From Gracilimonas mengyeensis (GTDB taxonomy: Bacteria; Bacteroidota; Rhodothermia; Balneolales; Balneolaceae): DNA of 64,000 nt. The notes beneath the pieces are model-generated. The model was not told the origin of the DNA. It did no database searches and was given only the letters and a program-made list of their open reading frames with translations. Shown here piece by piece: positions 54,078 to 61,490 of the stretch. Within the stretch, counting starts at the first letter, position 1, and each line of letters opens with the position of its first letter. The stretch lies in contig NZ_FXTP01000014.1 of assembly GCF_900182705.1 (NCBI RefSeq), positions 98,486 through 162,485 on the forward strand. The letters run 5' to 3'. A program made the translations under genes and the position numbers.

Positions 54078-54116
54078 AAATAGCAAAGGCTCCACCACAG
54101 GGAGCCTTTGCTATTT
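54078..54116 (-). terminator. Terminator after the beta-propeller gene
   Basis: Perfect 16-base stem AAATAGCAAAGGCTCC / GGAGCCTTTGCTATTT with a seven-base loop, 20 bases beyond the stop codon of the minus-strand gene at 54136. The following T-run is short. Confidence 0.85.
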
Positions 54117-54135
54117 GGGCTAAATGATCTGACAC

Positions 54136-55482
54136 TTATTTAATCAGCATCATCTTCTTGGCAAGAGTACCTTGGGCTGTTTGCAACCGGTAAATATACA
54201 TTCCGGAAGACAAGCCGCTGGCATCAAACTGGACAGATTTTACACCGGCCGATTGTCTGCCATTTACAAGCTCTGCCACTCTCTGACCAGCCATCGTAAA
54301 TACTTCCAGACGAACTTCACCTGGCATATTAATTGTGTATTCTATTTGTGTAGTCGGGTTGAAGGGATTGGGATAATTTTGTGCAAGTTCAAATCCAGAC
54401 ACTTGCTGCTGGGGTTCCGATGAGGTGTTCAGCATTTCATCATACACAAAAAGAAAACTGCCGGGCACAATACCTGCCTGGAAAGTATCAGCCTCGGCGG
54501 TGGAATTGTTATATACAATGATGTCTCCTTCGGAAGAATAGTCCTTGGCATCGGCCAGATAAAAATCGTTATTCACCTCATCATAACCCATGGCATAGAA
54601 ACTTCCTTTTACCAGGGTATCAGCAAGGAATGCATTGGCGTTGATATCATAAGCACGCACACCGCCACTATTTACAAATATCATTCCATCATTTTCATCC
54701 AGGGCCAAATCGGAGTCAGCTGAAGATAGCCCGGCAAAAGCCACTTCCTCTCCGGTAGATAAATCAATTCCGTGTACTCCACCCGGTTTTGATGTTCCAG
54801 GAATCAGGTTCCAGTTTTCATCATAATCTCCGGCATAACCCGTAGCTACCACCCATAAGGTCCCCTCGGAATCTACCGCCATACCAGAAGGCCCGCGGCT
54901 AACTTCCAAAGTATCTACTACCGCATCGCTGGAGATATCAATTTTAAAAATAGTACTATCAGCCCCAAAGCCACTGTTGGCCACATACGCATAACTTCCA
55001 TAAGCTAAAATTCGATCAGCATTGGTGCCTGCAGGTATGGTGGCTTCCTCCACGCTGTTATCATTCAAATCTACTACATACACCGCACTGGCATACAAAT
55101 CGGTAACATAGGCTTTGCCTTCAGCAACCTTGACAATTTCCCGGGGACTTGAACCATCCGGAAAAGAAATCTGACCGGTTTGGGCAAAGGTCTCCGGATC
55201 AAGAATCACAATTTTTTGCGAATTGTTGATTACCGCATACACACGATTATTGATCCACGCAAGGCTTTGTACCACATCTCCAATTCCTGCCCCGTTGGCG
55301 TCAAGAAAAACTCCATCGGTGGCTGAATGGGCTTCGACATCGAAATTGGTGATTGTTGCATTACCTGCATTAAAGTTGCCTTCATTTCCAACAATGACCT
55401 GGACCAGGTTTTTCTGCTGGGCGAACAGCGTAGTGCTCATAAATAATGTTACTAATAAAAAAATGTATCGGGTTTTACGCAT
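54136..55482 (-). CDS. YncE/DUF5074-type beta-propeller with C-terminal sorting domain (BtuG-like)
   Basis: A 448-residue secreted protein. The signal peptide ends TLFAQ. Repeated propeller blades contain NLVQVIVGNEGNFNAGNATI, VQSLAWINNRVYAVINNSQKIVILDPETF, VDLNDNSVEEATIPAGTNAD and SRGPSGMAVDSEGTLWVVATG. This is the DUF5074/YncE pattern also found in BtuG surface cobalamin-binding proteins of Bacteroides. A type A sorting domain follows (NYPNPFNPTTQIEYTINM to SGMYIYRLQ), implying T9SS-type export instead of lipidation. It is eleven bases downstream of the BtuB-like receptor and controlled by the same riboswitch. The cobalamin-binding role is inferred from context. Confidence 0.78.
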   Translation of the reverse strand: MRKTRYIFLLVTLFMSTTLFAQQKNLVQVIVGNEGNFNAGNATITNFDVEAHSATDGVFLDANGAGIGDVVQSLAWINNRVYAVINNSQKIVILDPETFAQTGQISFPDGSSPREIVKVAEGKAYVTDLYASAVYVVDLNDNSVEEATIPAGTNADRILAYGSYAYVANSGFGADSTIFKIDISSDAVVDTLEVSRGPSGMAVDSEGTLWVVATGYAGDYDENWNLIPGTSKPGGVHGIDLSTGEEVAFAGLSSADSDLALDENDGMIFVNSGGVRAYDINANAFLADTLVKGSFYAMGYDEVNNDFYLADAKDYSSEGDIIVYNNSTAEADTFQAGIVPGSFLFVYDEMLNTSSEPQQQVSGFELAQNYPNPFNPTTQIEYTINMPGEVRLEVFTMAGQRVAELVNGRQSAGVKSVQFDASGLSSGMYIYRLQTAQGTLAKKMMLIK

Positions 55483-55492
55483 CGTATTGAAT

Positions 55493-57424
55493 CTATTTGA
55501 GTTTATATTGGATGGTGAGTGTAATTTGATAAGAACGGCCCGGCATGGGATAATCGCGGACTACCGCATACTCTTCGTCAAAAAGGTTTTGCATGGTAAG
55601 TTGGGGAATGAACCGGAAACGGCGCCATTCCTGATTCCAGGAAGTGGTCCAGTTGGCAATTTTAAAGGCTTGTATAGGATCAAAGGGACTGCTGTGGTCG
55701 GCCGTGGAAAAACGCTCGTCGGTAAAATTGTAAGTAAAGAGAGTTTGAAGGTTTTTCCAGCCCAAAGCGGCTGAGGTTTTCACCTGCCATTTCGGGGTGT
55801 AGCGCAACTGTTTACCGACGGCCCGGTCGCCCTTAAAACGTGCCTTCGAAATCTCTGCCAGGGAATGAAGTAACATTCCTCTCAAGCGGATGCTAAATTC
55901 ATTCACCTGCACACTTACTGATTCTTTGAGCTCAAAACCCCAAAGCTCTAACTCCTCCAGGTTCACTGGACGTGATTGCCCGCCCTCGCCCGGCAGCCAA
56001 CGGATGCCATCATATACACGGCCGGCGTACAAGGTCATTTCCGTTTCGTTCCGTAGCTTTTCCCAGTTCTTTTGCACCATCAGACCGGTTTCAGCCTTCA
56101 GGTTGGTTTCGGGATCCAGATTGGGATCGCCCAGTTCGGGCCAGTATAAATCATTAAAAGTGGGAGCAATAAAATTCCGCGATACCTGCCCTTTCCAAAA
56201 CAGCAGGTTCTCCAGCAATTCCACATTGATTCCAATATTTCCAGCATAGGCGCTGCCAAAGTCAGAATAATAATCCACCCTGAAGCCGCCATATAAATGC
56301 ACCGGGTTAAAAATGTGCCAGACCGGATTTACCTGTGCCGTAAACTGGGACCGACTGGGAGAACCCGAATATTCACTGGCTTTAACCCAGTTCTTACTTA
56401 GTTGCAGCGCTGAGACCAGCTGCAGCCGCCGGTGTAGAGAACTCTTCATTTCAACATCGCCAATAACGGAAGAACTGGTGCTTTTGCTGTTGAGGTCCGT
56501 AGACGGATTGAAGTAATCCAGTTGCTGGCGGTTCAGGTATAATTTTGAGGTAATGCGATGACCCCTAATCTTTGTTGAATAGCTGCTCATCCAACGCAGG
56601 AATGCGTCATCCTGCCGGGCCCGGGGACTTAACCCGTTGATGCCTCCCGGTATTTCGTTCGACATATCATGCAGCCAAAGCACCGATTGAAAGCGACGGT
56701 TTTTTTCGTTCCAGCCTACGGATATAATGCCGGTCTGAGACTGCAACCGGTTGTTTTTGCGTTTTTTCTCTACCTCAACAAATCCACCGGCTTCGTTGCT
56801 AAATTCCCGGGTGGTATAGCTGAAATCATTTTCGGAGTCTTCATTTCCTGCAACTATCCCAACTGACCAATTTCCGGCTTGCACACCGGCATACGCTTCA
56901 GATATCATCTGCCCAAAGGAACCGGCAGTATGCGAGATACCAAGCTGATTGCCTGGCTTTCGGATATCCAGTGCTACTGTTCCGCCTCCTTTATCCCCGA
57001 AAGAAGTATTACCACTGCCTGAAGCCACACTGATTTGATCCACAGCAAAAGACGGAATCAGTGATAAATCGGTAAGGCCCAACATGGCATGGTTTAGTTG
57101 AAAACCATTCCAAAGTACCTGTGTTTGAGAAGGCGAATATCCCCGCTGAGAAAAAGTAGCCAGCCCTCCCGGACCATTCGTTCGAACATGCACCGGTGCA
57201 AAACTTTCAAGTGCTGCCGAAAGATTACCTGTAGAAAACATTCGTATTTGGGAAGAATCTAAACGGGATATGGTAACGGGCTGATATTGCTCCTCCACAT
57301 AAATCCGGGAAGCCTGTACTTTTACTTCCCCTAACTGAAGAGTATCTGCAATAATTTGAGCCTGCGCCGGGATATAGCTATACAACCCGTACAGAAAAAT
57401 TGATATAAAAAAGAGAAAACGCAT
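55493..57424 (-). CDS. btuB: TonB-dependent outer-membrane receptor, BtuB-like
   Basis: A 643-residue receptor. The signal peptide ends PAQAQ. A TonB-box-like region (DTLQLGEVKVQASR) is followed by the plug domain (GNLSAALESFAPVHVRTNGPGGLATFSQRGYSPSQTQVLWNGFQLNHAMLGLTDLSLIP; ISVASGSGNTSFGDKGGGTVALDI) and a C-terminal barrel ending YQITLTIQYKLK, with NLFDEEYAVVRDYPMPGRSYQI typical of vitamin/siderophore receptors. The cobalamin riboswitch immediately upstream identifies the substrate as cobalamin or a corrinoid. The downstream propeller is its likely surface partner. Confidence 0.9.
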   Translation of the reverse strand: MRFLFFISIFLYGLYSYIPAQAQIIADTLQLGEVKVQASRIYVEEQYQPVTISRLDSSQIRMFSTGNLSAALESFAPVHVRTNGPGGLATFSQRGYSPSQTQVLWNGFQLNHAMLGLTDLSLIPSFAVDQISVASGSGNTSFGDKGGGTVALDIRKPGNQLGISHTAGSFGQMISEAYAGVQAGNWSVGIVAGNEDSENDFSYTTREFSNEAGGFVEVEKKRKNNRLQSQTGIISVGWNEKNRRFQSVLWLHDMSNEIPGGINGLSPRARQDDAFLRWMSSYSTKIRGHRITSKLYLNRQQLDYFNPSTDLNSKSTSSSVIGDVEMKSSLHRRLQLVSALQLSKNWVKASEYSGSPSRSQFTAQVNPVWHIFNPVHLYGGFRVDYYSDFGSAYAGNIGINVELLENLLFWKGQVSRNFIAPTFNDLYWPELGDPNLDPETNLKAETGLMVQKNWEKLRNETEMTLYAGRVYDGIRWLPGEGGQSRPVNLEELELWGFELKESVSVQVNEFSIRLRGMLLHSLAEISKARFKGDRAVGKQLRYTPKWQVKTSAALGWKNLQTLFTYNFTDERFSTADHSSPFDPIQAFKIANWTTSWNQEWRRFRFIPQLTMQNLFDEEYAVVRDYPMPGRSYQITLTIQYKLK

Positions 57425-57478
57425 TGCTTCGCTGTTAGCAACTTCTTTTACCCGAAGAATTTGCTACGGTTCAATGAA

Positions 57479-57667
57479 GGCAGGTCTCCTGGCTTTCCGT
57501 TGGCAGCGCCTTCCCGTTCATCCGCAGTGCGGAGAACAGTGGCAAAGGTGAGGCTGCAAGTTATTTGCGCGGGGCAAATTCGGATTACAGTTGCGGGAAC
57601 AGCTCTCGTTTTGCACGAGATTCCCTTTTAACTCAAAGCGGCTTATGAAGCTCGCCTGAGACCATCA
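57479..57667 (-). ncRNA. Cobalamin riboswitch controlling btuB and the propeller gene
   Basis: Read on the minus strand, the aptamer elements occur in order: GGTCTCAGGCGAGC at the 5' end, TTAAAAGGGAATC, GAGAGCTGTTCCCGCAACTG (J3/4-like core), GCCACTG, the B12-box region CGGGAAGGCGCTG, and the closing AAGCCAGGAGACCTGCC. The 5' and 3' ends pair (GGTCTC...GGAGACC). It ends about 55 bases before ATG 57424, so it can sequester translation or terminate transcription when cobalamin is bound. Confidence 0.95.
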
Positions 57668-57872
57668 TTAATTCGGCCTAAAAGTAAACACTTTGGTAAG
57701 GTTTTCAAATTAATTTTGGGGTGATTTTTGTTTGAGTACCAAAGAGCTGCTAAGAAATGAGGTCAAACAAATTAGTAGATCGTCTCCATGTTTCGTAAAG
57801 ATAACCACCTCTATTCTTCTGCTTATAAACTTTTTTACTTATCCCCTTAAACCATTGACCCTGAAATATACT

Positions 57873-58071
57873 TTCCTGTACTGAAAGTGCAAGAGATTGA
57901 CTTGGGACTGAGGATCCCCTGTATCCTATCCACGCGGTCATCCAGAGCCTACTGGCGATGGACCTTGCATTTTGCAGAGCTTATTCAACTAATTTCCTGA
58001 ACTTTATTTCCAGTGGCCCAAGCGTTGTTGCCAATGGTAGGTTGGTAATCATTTTCTAGCTAAGATTCTTC
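57873..58071. repeat. Dispersed intergenic repeat, copy 3 of 3, truncated
   Basis: The left and central parts match copy 1 closely (CTGTATCCTATCCACGCGGT, CAACTAATTTCCTGAACTTT, ATTTCCAGTGGCCCAAGCG). The right third, with the second terminal word, is missing. It lies in the gene-free stretch 57668-58202, which otherwise presumably holds the riboswitch promoter; no gene was seen. Confidence 0.78.
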
Positions 58072-58202
58072 GCATTCCTGTTAGGAATGAGTGCATGTAA
58101 ACTTTGTTCTAACTGTCTCAAAAAAAACGCAGACTCCGTATAGCCTTTTGCCAGAAACGGAGCCTACATAACCTGAGTCATCAGGCAATGGTTGTACCGA
58201 CC

Positions 58203-59360
58203 TCAAAAGTATTTTATAAACCAGGATTTCTCAGTGAGTATTTTTTCCCAGTGCCGTATCACACCCGGGTTGTCCATTTTGACCTCAGAAGAATAAAAAT
58301 CACCACTGACACGACCGGCCTCATCCTCGCCCAAATCCAGAATGTAACTGCCCTCCCCTTCAAATTTCTTGTCAGGTAGTTTGCCATAAACTTCTTTAGC
58401 GATGTTATGTGCTACTACTTCGGCTTCATGCCGGGCAAACACACCTGCTTTAGGTAGCAGTTCACCGGAATTCAGTTTAATCCGTGTAATATCTCCGATG
58501 GCAAAAACCTTTGGGTACTTGGTTTCCAGTGTTTCCCTGTTTACCTCTACCCAACCGGATTCACCAACTAGTCCCGCATCTGTAACAACCTTCGGACATT
58601 GATGGTGGGGCGTGTAAGCAAGCAGATCAAATGCAGCTTTCTTTTGCTCTCCGTGGTGGTCTTCGAAGATCATTTCGCTGCTTGATATGTCTTTTAAGTT
58701 ATATCCTGTAACATAACGGACATAACGTTCCGCCATCAGCTTCATCACATTATCGGAAATATCAGACCCGGCAAATCCCATGGGTTCTTTTTCGGGGGTG
58801 TATATAGTAATCTCGGTTTTGTCTCGGAGGCCCTTCTCTCTGACATATTCCTCAACCAGCATGGCTGCCTCATAAGGTGCTACCGGCGATTTAAAAGGTA
58901 ATGAAGGCACAGTGATAGCTATCTTTCCTCCCTCAAAAGCCTGCAGGTCTTTATAAAAACCGGAGGCGCCTTCCATAGTATAAAAGTTATGCCCGGCCTG
59001 ACTTAAGGCTTCATCTGCGGCTTGCTGAACGCCCAGCGACACAATCATATAATCGCCTTTGTACGCCTCACCTTTTACGGTAACGGTCAATTCATCCGGG
59101 TCTATTTTTTCGATATCTCCCAGGATAACCTCAATACCTCCGCCTTCAATATTCTTTGTTTCCCGGTACAGCTGCTCTTCTTTTCTTTTGCCAACCATAA
59201 GCCAGGTTAAAGAAGGTTGAAATACGTTTTGCTCTTCCCGCTCAAACACCAAAATATTGGCTAAGGTGATGCCTTCTTCGTTTCCTATTTTTTTACTGAG
59301 TTCCTTGGCTGCCTGCACGCCGCCAAGCCCGCCTCCTAATACCAAAATCTGCTTTTTCAT
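58203..59360 (-). CDS. SQR-like FAD/NAD(P)-binding oxidoreductase without the usual SQR cysteines
   Basis: A 385-residue two-dinucleotide-binding-domain flavoprotein of the sulfide:quinone reductase/FCSD family. The FAD motif is VLGGGLGGVQAAKELSKK; PYEAAMLVEEY and AIGDITRI (FAD pyrophosphate/isoalloxazine motif) follow; PKAGVFARHEAEVVAHNI is the C-terminal helix entrance. In canonical SQR a Cys precedes PxAPYEA; here it is Ser158, and the only Cys in the protein is Cys255 (HHQCPK). The start at 59360 has GGAGGT seven bases upstream; the longer frame to 59375 begins within that site. The ArsR-rhodanese gene lies 39 bases upstream. Sulfide oxidation is therefore doubtful; a related reaction is possible. 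Confidence 0.85.
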   Translation of the reverse strand: MKKQILVLGGGLGGVQAAKELSKKIGNEEGITLANILVFEREEQNVFQPSLTWLMVGKRKEEQLYRETKNIEGGGIEVILGDIEKIDPDELTVTVKGEAYKGDYMIVSLGVQQAADEALSQAGHNFYTMEGASGFYKDLQAFEGGKIAITVPSLPFKSPVAPYEAAMLVEEYVREKGLRDKTEITIYTPEKEPMGFAGSDISDNVMKLMAERYVRYVTGYNLKDISSSEMIFEDHHGEQKKAAFDLLAYTPHHQCPKVVTDAGLVGESGWVEVNRETLETKYPKVFAIGDITRIKLNSGELLPKAGVFARHEAEVVAHNIAKEVYGKLPDKKFEGEGSYILDLGEDEAGRVSGDFYSSEVKMDNPGVIRHWEKILTEKSWFIKYF

Positions 59361-59399
59361 GATCTTAACCTCCAATGTGATTCGTTTTTTTACAACTCT

Positions 59400-60065
59400 T
59401 TAGGCCGACTCTTCCACCGGCAGCCCGTTTGCTTTCCATTCCGGATATCCCAACTCAAGTCTTTTTGCATTAAAACCCTGCCGTCTCAACAGAGAAACCA
59501 CATCATCTGCCATCGCACATAATGGTCCCCGACAATAGGCTATAATATCTTTATTCTTGGGTAGATTCTTTATGTGTTGACGTATTTCATCCCGTGGAAA
59601 AGAAGTGGCTGATAAAATGTGGCCGGCTTCATATTCGTGGCGAGGGCGTACATCCACCAAAAAGACCTCATCCTTATCAACTCTTTTAACCAGTTCTTCC
59701 ACACTTACCATCTCCAGGGTTTCATGCTCATTCCTGTAATCATCCATCAAGCGTGATATTTCGGCATTTTGCGAGAGCCCCAGTTCACGCAAGGCACTCC
59801 AGGCTTCAAATACCCGTGGTCCGGCAAGACGGTAAATGCTGTATTTACCTTCCTTTTCAGAACTTACCAGGCGTGCATTTTTTAGGGTCTGTAAATGCTG
59901 AGATGCATTTGCCACACTTAATCCCGTTTGCTCGGCAATGTATTCTACTGTGGAAGCGCCTTGTGCAAGTAGCTCGATAATCCTTAATCGGTTCGGATTC
60001 GCTATAGCTTTGGTAGTTACAGCCAGTTCGTTGTAGATTTTCTTCTTGAATTCTCGGGCTTTCAT
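59400..60065 (-). CDS. ArsR-family regulator fused to a rhodanese domain
   Basis: A 221-residue fusion. The N-terminal ArsR winged helix (residues ~1-95: AIANPNRLRIIELLAQGASTVEYIAEQTGLSVANASQHLQTLKNARLV) is followed by a linker. A C-terminal rhodanese domain has VFLVDVRPRHEYEAGHI and the active-site loop AYCRGPLCAMADD with the persulfide-forming Cys. Such fusions act as sulfur- or thiol-responsive repressors. The start is ATG 60065 (the longer frame starts with TTG in the operator). It is co-oriented with and directly upstream of the SQR-like gene, which it presumably regulates. Confidence 0.93.
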   Translation of the reverse strand: MKAREFKKKIYNELAVTTKAIANPNRLRIIELLAQGASTVEYIAEQTGLSVANASQHLQTLKNARLVSSEKEGKYSIYRLAGPRVFEAWSALRELGLSQNAEISRLMDDYRNEHETLEMVSVEELVKRVDKDEVFLVDVRPRHEYEAGHILSATSFPRDEIRQHIKNLPKNKDIIAYCRGPLCAMADDVVSLLRRQGFNAKRLELGYPEWKANGLPVEESA

Positions 60066-60113
60066 ACGTGTATCTATTTTTTGATTCTTCGTAATGATAC
60101 ACCTTTTGAAAAA

Positions 60114-60139
60114 AACATTCAATAAAATTATTGAATGTT
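60114..60139. promoter_or_regulatory. Perfect 26-base palindromic operator upstream of ArsR-rhodanese gene
   Basis: AACATTCAATAA-AA-TTATTGAATGTT: 12-base arms, no mismatch, 48 bases upstream of the start codon. The ATTCAA...TTGAAT core is the common ArsR-family operator style. On the minus strand the right-hand TTG could be a -33 element with TATCATTA 19 bases further as a Bacteroidota-type -7, so binding would block transcription (autoregulation). Confidence 0.72.
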
Positions 60140-60204
60140 GTATAATCTATTCCAAAATCTTGTTTATTTAACGCGTTTACTGGTTAGCAATGTTACCTAT
60201 ACTA

Positions 60205-60300
60205 CCGCAAGCGTCTCGCTTGTGGTTTGGTGGAATATGACAACTTAGGTAGAATATACAAAGTGGTACAAGCGAGATCCCGAACAATTCGGGACACCAG
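60205..60300. repeat. Palindromic repeat cluster in the ArsR-DUF72 gap
   Basis: CCGCAAGCG-TCT-CGCTTGTGG hairpin (60205-60225) and, about 40 bases on, ACAAGCGAG next to CCCGAA-CAA-TTCGGG (60279-60293). The hairpin arm recurs inverted, like a second REP-style family. The remaining part of the gap 60066-60470 has no gene. Confidence 0.6.
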
Positions 60301-60470
60301 TCGATGGGTAAAACGCTTTAAAGACTTCCTATTACCTGTGTTCTTTTAACGGGTAAACACGTTTATTTAGATAAAAAAGCATTTTACATCAGCCAAATAT
60401 TTTCGTTGATAAGCATTGCCCTTACTTCTACCTTTGGTTTCCTTCACTCCTATACAAACCCAGGATTGCT

Positions 60471-61358
60471 ATGAAATTTGGAAGCGTTGACCATCCCGAA
60501 AATGTTGATTTTACCCTCCCAGAGGATCATCCCGATACCTTAAAAGTGCTGGGAGGCCAACCAGCTAAAGAATTTGATGCCTATGTGGGGTGCGCCAAAT
60601 GGAATAAAAAAGACCTGAAAGGATTTTATCCCCGGGGCACCAAGGATGAATTACATTACTACTCGCGGCAATTTAATTCCATTGAGCTAAACGCCACCCA
60701 TTATAAAACGTATGGTCCGGATCAGGCAGAAACATGGAAAGAGAAAACGCCGAATGATTTTAAATTCTTTCCAAAAGTGGTAAATAGCATCAGTCATTTT
60801 AAGCGTTTGAAAAATATTGAAGCAGCGCTGGAAGAATACCTGCACGGCATGCGTGGATTTGGAGATCAGCTGGAGATGATATTTTTGCAACTACGCGATG
60901 ATTTTAAACCCAAAGATTTTGACCGGGTACAACGACTGGTTGAAATTTGGCCTGAAGATATTCCACTGGCCATTGAACTTCGACATGAGGATTGGTTTGC
61001 AGATGCAGCGGTTGCCAGCCAATTGTACCAGCTTTTTGAGGAATATAAGGTAGCCAACGTCATAACGGACACAGCCGGACGACGTGATCTCCTACATATG
61101 CGACTTACCACGCCGGTGGCCTTTATCCGGTATGTAGGCGCTAATCATCCAAGCGATTACGACCGGCTGGATGAATGGGTAGAACGCCTGAAATTCTGGA
61201 AAGCCCGGGGACTGGAGAAACTGTACTTTTTCGTACATCAAAACATTGAAAAAGAATCCCCGCTGCTATCCGCTCATTTCATCCGAGGAATTAATAAAGA
61301 GCTGGGCACGGATTTGAATATTCCCGGAAAAGAAGAACAGGGAGATTTAGGGCTATAA
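60471..61358 (+). CDS. DUF72 domain protein
   Basis: A 295-residue TIM-barrel-like DUF72 (YecE) protein. Recognisable segments are YVGCAKWNKKDLKGFYPRGTKDELHYYSRQFNSIELNATHY, FFPKVVNSISHFKRL, QLRDDFKPKDFDRV, LAIELRHEDWF and FIRYVGANHPSDYDRLDEWVERL. No reaction is established for the family. It stands alone; no operon partner is seen. Confidence 0.9.
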   Translation: MKFGSVDHPENVDFTLPEDHPDTLKVLGGQPAKEFDAYVGCAKWNKKDLKGFYPRGTKDELHYYSRQFNSIELNATHYKTYGPDQAETWKEKTPNDFKFFPKVVNSISHFKRLKNIEAALEEYLHGMRGFGDQLEMIFLQLRDDFKPKDFDRVQRLVEIWPEDIPLAIELRHEDWFADAAVASQLYQLFEEYKVANVITDTAGRRDLLHMRLTTPVAFIRYVGANHPSDYDRLDEWVERLKFWKARGLEKLYFFVHQNIEKESPLLSAHFIRGINKELGTDLNIPGKEEQGDLGL

Positions 61359-61490
61359 TTAGCCCCAGTGTATAGCTTAGTCCAATCTATCGAGTAACCG
61401 TTTTGTGCGTACTGAAGGGTAGCTTGCCTTTTATTTAGCTTTCAAAAACTTGCTGATTATATTAGTTTATAAGCAAAACAATCAGTTGCT

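Noticed and set aside
53555..54135. Calling the DnaA-box region oriC outright
   Set aside because: No dnaA, gidA or parAB neighbours and no change in gene direction; only a cluster of boxes and an AT-rich stretch are visible.
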